Source: Alphaproteobacteria bacterium (GTDB taxonomy: Bacteria > Pseudomonadota > Alphaproteobacteria > Micavibrionales > CSBR16-224). From it: a DNA stretch of 25,429 bases. Positions 6,786 through 13,414 of this stretch are shown here, piece after piece. The translations under genes and the position numbers were made by a program. Positions within the stretch are counted from its first letter, which is position 1. Every line of letters starts with the position of its first letter. Below the pieces are notes generated by a model. That model made no database searches. It had not been told where the DNA came from and worked only from the letters and a program-made list of their open reading frames with translations. The stretch covers positions 1-25,429 of the forward strand of contig SBHI01000197.1 of NCBI GenBank assembly GCA_006226225.1, given 5' to 3'.

Positions 6786-9278
6786 TTAAAGTGTGCTTTC
6801 TTTCAGGATGGCTTTCACATCCTTATAGGCCGTCTGGATTTCCTTGAAAAGCTCTTTGCGCTCATCCGCGCTGGCATCCAGCATATGCTGCGCTTTTTCG
6901 CACAGGGCACGCAGATTGCGGGCACCCATCATGGCGGAACCGCCTTTCAGCTTGTGTGCGGCCTCTGACCATTCTTTGCATTTGCCGTCTTTGCAATTGT
7001 TTTTCAAAATTTTGACGGTTTTGTCGGATTGGGTGATGAAAAGCGTGATGTAATTCTGCAATTCATCCTCGTCATCCATAAAGGCCTTCAAATCGGTCAG
7101 ATCAGCGGCGGGCAGTTTGTCGTCATCTTCGTTGCGCAGCGCTGCCGGTTTTTTCTTGTCCGGCAGCGTAAACCAGCGGCTGAATACCAGATCCAGCTCA
7201 TCGGGGTTGACGGGTTTTGTCACATAATCATCCATTCCGGCATCAAGGCATCTTTCGCGGGCGCCGACCATGGCATCGGCTGTCATAGCAATGATCGGCA
7301 TGCGCGGTTTGTCGTTGCTTTTCTCGCGTTCACGGATTGTCTTTGTCAGCTCAAACCCGCTCATTTCCGGCATGTGGCAATCCGTGATAATCAGGTCATA
7401 TGTGTTCTTTTCATAAGCTTCCAGCGCTTCGACGCCGTTATTCACAATATCGAAATTCCGGATATGCTTCCGTGTGAACAGTTTTTTCATCAGCGATTGG
7501 TTCAGCAAATGATCTTCCGCCAGCAGTAGGGAAATATCCCGCAGGCTTTTGCGTTTGTCCTCGGGCAGAAAATCCGCCTCTTTGCGGTGGAATGCCTGTT
7601 TTTTCAAGACCGGGCGCATTTCCGAAGTTTTAAAGGGAATATGCAGTGTAAAGACAGAGCCGTGATCAACCACGCTTTCAACGCCGACGCGACCGTCCAT
7701 GGCTTCGACAAGCTGTTTTGTAATATTGAGACCAAGACCGGTTCCGCCGAAACGCCGCGTGGTCGAGCTGTCGGCCTGCGAAAATTTTTCAAAAATAAGT
7801 TCCAGCTTGTCTTCAGGAATACCGATACCGGTATCCGCAATGCTGATTTTGAGTTCGACTTCATCCCCGTTTTCATCCAGCTCCTGACAATCAATGGTCA
7901 GCGAGACGGAACCTTCCTCTGTAAATTTTACGGCATTACTGACCAGATTCATGATAACGCGTCCGGTACGGACGGGGTCCCCCATCAGATAGGGGATATG
8001 GGGGTGATTATAGGCGCAAGACAGGATAATGCCCTTCTCGCTGCTGGGCACCATCATATTCTCGATAATATTATTGACGACTTCCTGTAGGGAGAAAGAG
8101 ACGGATTCTAGCTTCAACTCTCCGGCTTCGATTTTGGAAAGGTCAAGCAAATCATTCAGAATGTCGAGCAGATTGTCGGCTGAACGGTAGACAACGCCGA
8201 CCATTTCCTTGTTTTCTTTGGAGATGCTGTCATCTTCGTATAAAAGATGGGTCATGCCCAGAATGCTGTTCATCGGTGTGCGCAGTTCATGGGAGACATT
8301 GGCCAGAAATTCCGATTTGGCGGCATTTGCAAATTCGGCCTGTTCCTTGGCTTCCTGCAATGCGGCGGAGGCGCGTTCTCGTTTGCGGTCGGCAACATCC
8401 AGTGCTGTGGCAATCCACCAGACCAGCGCCGTAAACAGAATAACAATCATTAGAACAAAGAAGGTAAAGGCGGCGATTTCTCCGATCATGCCGTTTTGCA
8501 GCGCCATGCGGAGCATCCATCCGCCTAATACCGGAATAAGGATGAGTAGTGGCAATAACAGGCGCGTCATAACGCCGCCGGGGCCGGCACTGCTGAAAAC
8601 ACTCATTAATCCGTTTGTGGGGCGGGCAAAGAATATGGCGGTATTCAGCAGTAGGAAACAAAGTGCCGTATTCAGCGCCATCGGAATGAAAGCTTTGACC
8701 CCTGCCAGACCGACAGAATTATAAAGATAGCTGATAAAGGTCAGAAAACCGAACTGAAAGGCCACAATCGCCAGAATTTGTGCAACCCAGATGCGGCCGA
8801 GTTTTACGTCAAGGAGCAAAAGGGCAAGTGCGGAGAGAATAAAAGCGGCTGCAGTATTGGGTGCCATACGGTTGGCATAACCGAGCGCCAGCGCCTCTTT
8901 ATCCAGTTTTTCGCGGAACAGCATTTGATCAAATCCCGTATCTGTGCCGGTATACTGGTTGAAAAAATATGTCACGGCAATCAGCAGGGCACCGCCTGCA
9001 CAAAGCTTGCCGATGATCAGTGCGCCGCGGTTATCTTTGATGGTATGCAACCAGAGGGAGATGCCGGAGAGTAAAAAAGCCAAGGCCGTGCCGCCGGGAT
9101 TCATCGCAGTCATACCCGGAAAAACGCTTTTCATCGTGGCATTGTCAAATTGCCAGCCAAGCAGGACGCAGACGCTGATCGCGGCAATAATCAACACGAT
9201 ACCACGCGCGAGCAAGGGCAGGGCGACCAGCAGATTCTCTTGGTGCTGTTTGTCAGCTTCCGATAGGGCTTCTTGCAT
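6786..9278 (-). CDS. Membrane hybrid sensor histidine kinase (HisKA-HATPase-REC-HPt)
   Basis: The 830-residue protein contains a complete phosphorelay. Residues 15-295 hold about eight hydrophobic segments. A short coiled coil (about 298-320) leads to the HisKA helix with phospho-accepting H330 in NVSHELRTPMN. The ATPase domain shows the N box (NLVSNAVKF), DTGIGIP and GGTGLGL. The receiver has acidic residues in LLAED, phospho-acceptor D633 in DLIITDCHMP and K688 in VTKP. The C-terminal HPt domain has H775 in AHKLKGGS. The last domain would pass phosphate to a separate response regulator, not seen in this window. The start is taken as ATG 9278; a TTG at 9287 is also in frame, and neither has a clear ribosome binding site. 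The deaminase gene follows six bases downstream. The stimulus is unknown; the membrane domain is not a standard PAS or Cache sensor. Confidence 0.92.
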   Translation of the reverse strand: MQEALSEADKQHQENLLVALPLLARGIVLIIAAISVCVLLGWQFDNATMKSVFPGMTAMNPGGTALAFLLSGISLWLHTIKDNRGALIIGKLCAGGALLIAVTYFFNQYTGTDTGFDQMLFREKLDKEALALGYANRMAPNTAAAFILSALALLLLDVKLGRIWVAQILAIVAFQFGFLTFISYLYNSVGLAGVKAFIPMALNTALCFLLLNTAIFFARPTNGLMSVFSSAGPGGVMTRLLLPLLILIPVLGGWMLRMALQNGMIGEIAAFTFFVLMIVILFTALVWWIATALDVADRKRERASAALQEAKEQAEFANAAKSEFLANVSHELRTPMNSILGMTHLLYEDDSISKENKEMVGVVYRSADNLLDILNDLLDLSKIEAGELKLESVSFSLQEVVNNIIENMMVPSSEKGIILSCAYNHPHIPYLMGDPVRTGRVIMNLVSNAVKFTEEGSVSLTIDCQELDENGDEVELKISIADTGIGIPEDKLELIFEKFSQADSSTTRRFGGTGLGLNITKQLVEAMDGRVGVESVVDHGSVFTLHIPFKTSEMRPVLKKQAFHRKEADFLPEDKRKSLRDISLLLAEDHLLNQSLMKKLFTRKHIRNFDIVNNGVEALEAYEKNTYDLIITDCHMPEMSGFELTKTIREREKSNDKPRMPIIAMTADAMVGARERCLDAGMDDYVTKPVNPDELDLVFSRWFTLPDKKKPAALRNEDDDKLPAADLTDLKAFMDDEDELQNYITLFITQSDKTVKILKNNCKDGKCKEWSEAAHKLKGGSAMMGARNLRALCEKAQHMLDASADERKELFKEIQTAYKDVKAILKESTL

Positions 9279-9307
9279 GAATATCAATAGTTGAAAATAA
9301 TTTATTC

Positions 9308-9336
9308 GTTATACCAAAGCAACTCAGGAATATTAA
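9308..9336 (-). promoter_or_regulatory. Candidate promoter for the kinase-deaminase operon
   Basis: On the minus strand, TTAATA (9336-9331) and TATAAC (9313-9308) are 17 bases apart, about 30 bases before the kinase ATG. The -10 match is good and the -35 match is partial. Confidence 0.4.
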
Positions 9337-9363
9337 AGAACGAAAGCGGAAAGAAGAAAAGCG

Positions 9364-9387
9364 TTTTTTTTTTGGGGGGGGGTGGGG
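9364..9387. repeat. T10-G9-T-G4 homopolymer tract
   Basis: Ten T (9364-9373) are followed directly by nine G (9374-9382), one T and four G. It sits about 30 bases upstream of the putative -35 of the kinase operon. Such tracts slip in replication and can vary in length, but they are also prone to sequencing error. Confidence 0.8.
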
Positions 9388-9402
9388 TAAATTATTTTTG
9401 AA

Positions 9403-9434
9403 GATCAGCCCCTTGGGGCGTTATTCTGCTGATC
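9403..9434. terminator. Hairpin downstream of tRNA-Leu
   Basis: GATCAGC (9403-9409) pairs with GCTGATC (9428-9434). A competing inner stem GCCCC/GGGGC (9408-9419) is closed by a TT loop. It lies just past the 3' end of the tRNA gene and could end or process its transcript. There is no T run on the tRNA strand, so it is not a textbook rho-independent terminator. Confidence 0.35.
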
Positions 9435-9451
9435 GTTCTGAAGGGGGTTTT

Positions 9452-9536
9452 TGGTGCGGGTGGCCGGAATCGAACCGGCACTCCAAAAGGAACGGGTGTT
9501 TGAGACCCGCGCGTCTACCTATTCCGCCACACCCGC
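9452..9536 (-). tRNA. tRNA-Leu(CAA), decodes UUG
   Basis: The minus strand folds as a class II tRNA. The acceptor stem is GCGGGTG with CACCCGC, discriminator A, and an encoded CCA at 9454-9452. The anticodon stem CGGGT/ACCCG encloses the seven-base loop CTCAAAC, giving anticodon CAA. The T arm is GCCGGTTCGATTCCGGC. A long variable arm between the anticodon and T arms is typical of leucine tRNAs. Total length with CCA is 85. Confidence 0.95.
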
Positions 9537-9660
9537 GGCGCCGGTCATATTAACGCGTATCGGGATGAAAAGACAAGCGTAATTTTCACCCTGCATCCGG
9601 CGCAATAAAAAAAATGCATTTACATTGCATTTACGAAGGGAAAGCCTTATCTTGTCGGCC

Positions 9661-10305
9661 ATGAGTGATGATGTGATTGAAGAAAAAGACACTGCGAAAA
9701 AAACGGTGGCGCCTGTGAAATGCTCCCCCTTGCGCAGACTGTATGATTGGGCGATGGGCATTGCCGGTCATCGCCATGCCGTGCCATGGCTGGGTTTTAT
9801 TTCCTTTATCGAAAGCATGATTTTTCCGATACCGCCGGATGTCATGCTGATGCCGATGTGTCTGGCGGAACGCAAAAAGGCCTTTTTCTTTGCGCTGGTC
9901 TGTACGGTTGCCTCGGTGCTGGGCGGGCTGGGCGGCTATATGCTCGGTCATTTATTCTATGAGGGGTTCGGGCAGAAAATTGTCGCCTTTTACGGTTATG
10001 AAGAACAGTTTCTGAAATTTCAGGGCTATTATATTGAATGGGGTATCTGGATCGTGCTGCTGGGCGGGTTGACACCGTTTCCTTATAAGGTCATCACGAT
10101 TGCCAGCGGTGTTGCCGGATTGAATCTGTGGCTGTTTATGCTGGTATCGGTGATTGCGCGCGCTTCGCGCTTTTTTCTGGTCGCCGCTTTGCTCTGGTTT
10201 TTTGGTGAGAAAATCCGTATCTTGATAGAGAAGTATCTCGGGCTGTTGACGGTATTGTTTTTCCTGCTGCTGCTCGGGGGCTTTGCCGTTATCAAATATC
10301 TTTAA
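9661..10305 (+). CDS. DedA/YqaA-type (SNARE-associated/VTT) inner-membrane protein
   Basis: The 214-residue protein begins with a charged cytoplasmic stretch of about 35 residues, then has hydrophobic segments with the DedA-family features: FIESMIFPIPPDVMLMPM, the glycine-rich GGLGGYMLGH, and GLTPFPYKVITIASGVAG, where the proline- and charge-containing re-entrant loop lies. The final helix is very hydrophobic (LLTVLFFLLLLGGFAVI). DedA proteins of this branch are implicated in flipping or recycling lipid carriers; the YqaA subgroup is poorly studied. The start at ATG 9661 has no ribosome binding site at normal distance; GAAGGGAAAG at 9635-9644 is better placed for a TTG at 9652 or a start near 9643. 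DsbB follows after 23 bases in the same direction. Confidence 0.82.
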   Translation: MSDDVIEEKDTAKKTVAPVKCSPLRRLYDWAMGIAGHRHAVPWLGFISFIESMIFPIPPDVMLMPMCLAERKKAFFFALVCTVASVLGGLGGYMLGHLFYEGFGQKIVAFYGYEEQFLKFQGYYIEWGIWIVLLGGLTPFPYKVITIASGVAGLNLWLFMLVSVIARASRFFLVAALLWFFGEKIRILIEKYLGLLTVLFFLLLLGGFAVIKYL

Positions 10306-10328
10306 AATGAAGGAGGTTTGAAAACGCC

Positions 10329-10976
10329 ATGCAATGTTCCGGCTTACCGCAAATTGATACACGCCTCGCCGCGATTTTATTGATGCTGGGTAGCGCCGCA
10401 ATGCTGATGGGGGCGCTGTTTTTTCAGGAAGTTATGAACCTGCCGCCTTGCGTCTTGTGTATCTATCAGCGCGTTCCTTATATCGTTGTCATCGGATTGA
10501 GTGTGCCGGCAATTCTGCTGCGCGGTTGTCCGGCTTTGCTGATGCTGTGGCTGTCGGCGCTGGCTTTGTTTATTGATGCGGGGATTGCAGGTTTTCACGT
10601 CGGTGTTGAAAAAGGCTGGTGGGAAGGTCTGGGTGAATGCAGCGGTAATTTCAATGCAAATATGACGATCGAAGAATTGCGCGCCGCCGTGCTGGGCGCA
10701 CCGATTGTCCGTTGCACCGACGTGCCCTGGTCGCTGTTTGGCATTTCAATGGCCGGTTATAACATGATCATCGCGACGGCGATGGCGATTTTCGCCACAT
10801 TATCGGCATGCAGCATGTGCTGTAAAGACAAAGTGTGCATCCCCGAAGGCACGGGCAATATCGCCGACCGCCCGAAAGGCAATGCAATGGCCGCGGATAT
10901 CGGTAAAATTGTGGATAAGCCGAAAAAGAAAAAAGGTAAAACCGCCAAAAAACCGGCGAAAAAAGGAAAGAAATAG
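10329..10976 (+). CDS. dsbB: DsbB-type disulfide oxidoreductase with extra Cys cluster and Lys-rich tail
   Basis: The 215-residue product has four hydrophobic segments and both DsbB cysteine pairs: C41-x-x-C44 in PPCVLC, followed by R48 next to the quinone site, and C104/C129 in the second periplasmic loop (GECSGNF and VRCTDVPWSLFG). DsbB takes electrons from DsbA and gives them to ubiquinone in the inner membrane. Two things are unusual. After the last helix there is a cluster CSMCCKDKVC (C161, C164, C165, C170), and the protein ends in a strongly basic tail from about 197 (KPKKKKGKTAKKPAKKGKK). By DsbB topology these lie on the cytoplasmic side. AAGGAGG lies upstream of the ATG. coq7 starts two bases after the stop, so the pair is almost certainly one transcript. 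Confidence 0.93.
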   Translation: MQCSGLPQIDTRLAAILLMLGSAAMLMGALFFQEVMNLPPCVLCIYQRVPYIVVIGLSVPAILLRGCPALLMLWLSALALFIDAGIAGFHVGVEKGWWEGLGECSGNFNANMTIEELRAAVLGAPIVRCTDVPWSLFGISMAGYNMIIATAMAIFATLSACSMCCKDKVCIPEGTGNIADRPKGNAMAADIGKIVDKPKKKKGKTAKKPAKKGKK

Positions 10977-10978
10977 GG

Positions 10979-11557
10979 ATGGCGCGGCAATTGAACAGAA
11001 AGCTGCCCGGAGATAAGGGTATATCCGGCACGGCGCGGGCGGAAGACAGGATCGCCCGCATGATCCGTGTTAATCATGCCGGAGAATATGGTGCACGCCG
11101 CATTTATCAGGGGCAGTTGAAAGTGCTGGGCAAAGATCCGGAATTGCGCAAAACGCTGGAGCATATGGCCGCGCAGGAGGAAGAACATCTGGCTTATTTC
11201 GAAGAGGCGATCGTCAAGCGCCGTGTGCGTCCGACGGCACTGCACCCTTTGTGGCATGCGGCGGGTTATGCGCTTGGTTATGTGACGGCGCGGATCGGGC
11301 CGGAGGCGGCGATGGCTTGCACGGTTGCGGTGGAAGAAGTGATTTCCGATCATTACGGCGATCAGCTTGCAGCGCTTGCCGATACAAAAGACGAGGCGGA
11401 TTTACGCAAACATATCGCAAAATTCAAGGCCGAAGAGGAAGAACACCATGATATCGGTCTGGAACATGATGCCGAACAGGCACCGTTCTACAAATTATTG
11501 ACGACAGCCATAAAAACAGGCTCAAAGCTGGCCATTGCTGTTGCCAAACGTGTTTAG
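10979..11557 (+). CDS. coq7: Coq7-type 3-demethoxyubiquinol 3-hydroxylase
   Basis: This 192-residue ferritin-like di-iron protein carries the six-ligand pattern of Coq7: E36 in NHAGEYGA, E67-x-x-H70 in AQEEEH, E119/E120 in AVEEVISDHY, and E153-x-x-H156 in AEEEEHH. It hydroxylates C6 of demethoxyubiquinol, the penultimate step in ubiquinone synthesis, at the inner membrane. A hydrophobic surface segment (HAAGYALGYVTARIGPEAAMA) fits membrane association. Length matches bacterial Coq7 proteins. The ATG lies two bases after the dsbB stop with only AGGG-like purines upstream, consistent with coupled translation. The neighbourhood is sensible because DsbB depends on ubiquinone. The gene is followed by a structured intergenic element. 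Confidence 0.95.
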   Translation: MARQLNRKLPGDKGISGTARAEDRIARMIRVNHAGEYGARRIYQGQLKVLGKDPELRKTLEHMAAQEEEHLAYFEEAIVKRRVRPTALHPLWHAAGYALGYVTARIGPEAAMACTVAVEEVISDHYGDQLAALADTKDEADLRKHIAKFKAEEEEHHDIGLEHDAEQAPFYKLLTTAIKTGSKLAIAVAKRV

Positions 11558-11568
11558 AGCTGTCATCA

Positions 11569-11644
11569 TTCCATATCGGCTTCGTTGCTTCATCGCTCAT
11601 GTACTGTTCGTACACATCGCTCCTCGCGCCTATCCAATATGGAA
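11569..11644. repeat. Palindromic intergenic element after coq7
   Basis: Outer arms TTCCATATCGG (11569-11579) and CCAATATGGAA (11634-11644) are inverted repeats matching at 10 of 11 positions. At the exact centre is a hairpin TGTAC-TGTTC-GTACA (11600-11614). This hairpin is flanked on both sides by the same direct repeat CATCGCTC (11591-11598 and 11615-11622). The overall plan is a nested, nearly symmetrical 76-base unit between coq7 and the convergent HNH gene. It resembles a REP/MITE-like dispersed element, or a bidirectional terminator without T runs. Confidence 0.55.
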
Positions 11645-11709
11645 CGCTGTTCGCTCTTGCGCATTGATAAAGTGACCGTGAAACCGGCCGTGATTGATCT
11701 TTGCCCGGC

Positions 11710-12270
11710 CTAAGCGTCCAGCTCGGAATCCCAATATAGATAGTCGCCCCAGCTTTCATGCAAAAAATTAGGCGGGAAAGCCCGCCCGTTTTCTTGCAGC
11801 TCGTAAATGCTGGGGGTGGTGGGGTTCCTAAGCGGGTGCATATGGCATTCGCCCGGCAGCTTGTCGCTTTTTCTCACATTGCAGTCATTGCAGGCTGCCA
11901 CGATATTCTCCCATGACGTATCGCCGCCGCGGCTGCGGGGGATGACATGGTCGAATGTCAGCTCGTGTGTTTTGAACGTTTCGCCGCAATACTGGCATTG
12001 CCATTTATCACGAAGGAAGACGTTAAAACGTGTGAAAGCAGGCTTATGATGCGGCATCACATATTCCTTCAGCGCGATCACGCTGGGAACTCGCATTTCA
12101 AAGCTGGGTGAATGGACGCTGCGGTCATATTCGGACAGAATATGCACACGATCCATGAACACCGCTTTGACGGCTTCCTGCCATGACCATAAAGACAAAG
12201 GAAAATAGCTGAGTGGACGGAAATCCGCATTCAGAACAAGCGTCGGGCAATTGTCAAGATGGAGTGACAT
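11710..12270 (-). CDS. HNH endonuclease-fold protein
   Basis: The 186-residue protein has a zinc-ribbon HNH core: C92-x-x-C95 (CQYC), D107-H108 in TFDHVIPRSRGG, N122 in WENIVAACNDCN and the second zinc pair C127/C130. A helical N-terminal region (residues 1-80, with LVLNADFRPLSYFPLSLWSW) precedes it. This architecture is common as a single-copy chromosomal gene in alphaproteobacteria, not tied to restriction systems. Its cellular role is not established; DNA nicking or repair is the family expectation. GGGGAGAGAG lies immediately before the ATG. It is downstream of the alpha/beta hydrolase gene, with its own promoter candidate containing a perfect TATAAT. Confidence 0.88.
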   Translation of the reverse strand: MSLHLDNCPTLVLNADFRPLSYFPLSLWSWQEAVKAVFMDRVHILSEYDRSVHSPSFEMRVPSVIALKEYVMPHHKPAFTRFNVFLRDKWQCQYCGETFKTHELTFDHVIPRSRGGDTSWENIVAACNDCNVRKSDKLPGECHMHPLRNPTTPSIYELQENGRAFPPNFLHESWGDYLYWDSELDA

Positions 12271-12327
12271 TCTCTCTCCCCTTTCTCCCGTTAACCGGAA
12301 AGATAAGAAGAATCCTTCCGTAGCTTC

Positions 12328-12356
12328 ATTATATCATATTTTTTACGGCTTGAAAA
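12328..12356 (-). promoter_or_regulatory. Candidate promoter for the HNH gene
   Basis: On the minus strand TTTTCA (12356-12351) and a perfect TATAAT (12333-12328) are separated by 17 bases, about 58 bases before the ATG. Confidence 0.5.
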
Positions 12357-12372
12357 AATATTCGCAGCTTTT

Positions 12373-13038
12373 TCAGGTCAGAATGCGGGCGAGGAATTGG
12401 GTGCCTTTTTTCAGACCTTGCTCGTCAATCGAATGCCCCAGATGCGGGCAGGCCAGTGTTTCGAGATCAAAATTCTGTGCTTTTAATGCGGCCTCTGCCA
12501 GCTCCAGACTGTGAAAAGGAACCACATCATCGGCTTCGCCATGAATCAGGCAGACAGGAAGTTTGGTCAAAGGCCCTTCATCTTCATCCAGAAACAGAAC
12601 GCCGGAATAGCCGAGAACACCGGCATAGGCTTCTTCCGCATAAAGGGCGGTATAAAGGGAGGTCATCGTGCCTTGTGAAAAGCCACCAAACGCCAAGTCA
12701 TTGTTTTTTAAGTCGTATTTTTCCAGAACTTCCCGGATATAGCCTTCCAGAAGCGGGCGCACACGGCGCAATTCCATCAAAATACGGGTCGGGTCACGAT
12801 CCTGCAGGCTGAACCATTGATAGCCGAAGGGGGCCATATCGCAAGGATAGGGGGCGTCAACGGAGAGAAACAGCACGTCGGGCATGTCAGGCGCCATCAT
12901 CGGTGCCAGTGCGATCAAATCCTCGGCATTCGAGCCGAGACCGTGCAACAAAAGTACGATTTTTTTCGGCGGATTTCCCGATTGCGGTGCCAGTGCCAGC
13001 GTGCGCAGTGAAAAATCAGGTAATTGTTGAATCTGCAT
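12373..13038 (-). CDS. Alpha/beta-hydrolase carboxylesterase (phospholipase/carboxylesterase family)
   Basis: The 221-residue cytoplasmic enzyme has the oxyanion strand LLLHGLGSNAEDL (29-41), the nucleophile elbow G-F-S-Q-G with S121, an acid in HGEADDVVP (D170), and H202 in PHLGHSID: a complete Ser-Asp-His triad. The layout and length match the Abhydrolase_2 carboxylesterase/acyl-protein thioesterase group, including the S-V-D-A-P-Y-P and W-F-S-L segments after strand 4. The substrate is likely a short-chain ester or a lysophospholipid; it cannot be told apart from sequence. The start at ATG 13038 follows AGGGAG; the longer frame to 13074 has no ribosome binding site. It diverges from the HIG1-like gene across a 71-base promoter region. 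Confidence 0.9.
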   Translation of the reverse strand: MQIQQLPDFSLRTLALAPQSGNPPKKIVLLLHGLGSNAEDLIALAPMMAPDMPDVLFLSVDAPYPCDMAPFGYQWFSLQDRDPTRILMELRRVRPLLEGYIREVLEKYDLKNNDLAFGGFSQGTMTSLYTALYAEEAYAGVLGYSGVLFLDEDEGPLTKLPVCLIHGEADDVVPFHSLELAEAALKAQNFDLETLACPHLGHSIDEQGLKKGTQFLARILT

Positions 13039-13061
13039 TGTTTTCTCCCTCTTTTGTCCGT

Positions 13062-13090
13062 ATATTGAGCGCAAATAGGGGCAAAATCAA
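13062..13090 (-). promoter_or_regulatory. Candidate promoter for the carboxylesterase gene
   Basis: On the minus strand TTGATT (13090-13085) and CAATAT (13067-13062) are 17 bases apart, within the short divergent region and about 24 bases before the ATG. Confidence 0.45.
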
Positions 13091-13109
13091 CCGTGAAAGG
13101 CCCGAATCA

Positions 13110-13313
13110 ATGAAAAGTTTTACAATTGTGATCGTTTTGGTACTGATGCTGGCTGTTTTGGGTGCATTAGGCTTCGGTTTGTGGCAAATGGCACATGATG
13201 GCGAAGACCGCCGCAAAAAAAGCAACAAGATGATGCAGCTGCGCGTCTATTTACAGGGGGCTATTCTGGCCTTGCTGGCGCTGATGGCGGCTTTTACCGC
13301 GATGGGCGATTAA
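13110..13313 (+). CDS. HIG1-like twin-transmembrane small protein
   Basis: The 67-residue product has two hydrophobic helices (about 4-26 and 46-64) joined by a polar loop (MAHDGEDRRKKSNKMMQLR). The loop followed by R-V-x-L-Q-G resembles the bacterial HIG1 (hypoxia-induced protein) pattern, where N-K-x-M-x-x-R-V-x-x-Q-G leads into helix two. In mitochondria and some alphaproteobacteria such proteins associate with cytochrome oxidase or respiratory supercomplexes. GAAAGG lies about ten bases before the ATG; a longer frame upstream overlaps the divergent gene and is unlikely. The family call is based on pattern only, and it could be another twin-helix family. Confidence 0.65.
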   Translation: MKSFTIVIVLVLMLAVLGALGFGLWQMAHDGEDRRKKSNKMMQLRVYLQGAILALLALMAAFTAMGD

Positions 13314-13341
13314 CGGCGCGTTTCCTTCTTTGACGAATAAA

Positions 13342-13370
13342 TTGACCATACGTTATTATTATGTTAAAAT
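13342..13370 (+). promoter_or_regulatory. Strong promoter of the HicA-like gene
   Basis: TTGACC (13342-13347), a 17-base spacer and TAAAAT (13365-13370) make one of the best sigma70-type matches in the window. The transcript would start about 35-40 bases before the TTG start codon. A palindrome covers the spacer and -10. Confidence 0.6.
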
Positions 13371-13380
13371 AATGACGTAT
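13348..13380. promoter_or_regulatory. Operator-like palindrome overlapping the promoter
   Basis: ATACGTTATTATT (13348-13360) and AATAATGACGTAT (13368-13380) are 13-base arms matching at 12 positions, around the 7-base spacer ATGTTAA. The one mismatch would be a G-U pair in RNA. The palindrome starts right after the -35 box and runs through and past the -10, so a bound repressor would block RNA polymerase. Confidence 0.6.
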
Positions 13381-13414
13381 TGCCGGTTTATAAAAAAAGA
13401 AGGTGGGCAGAGCG

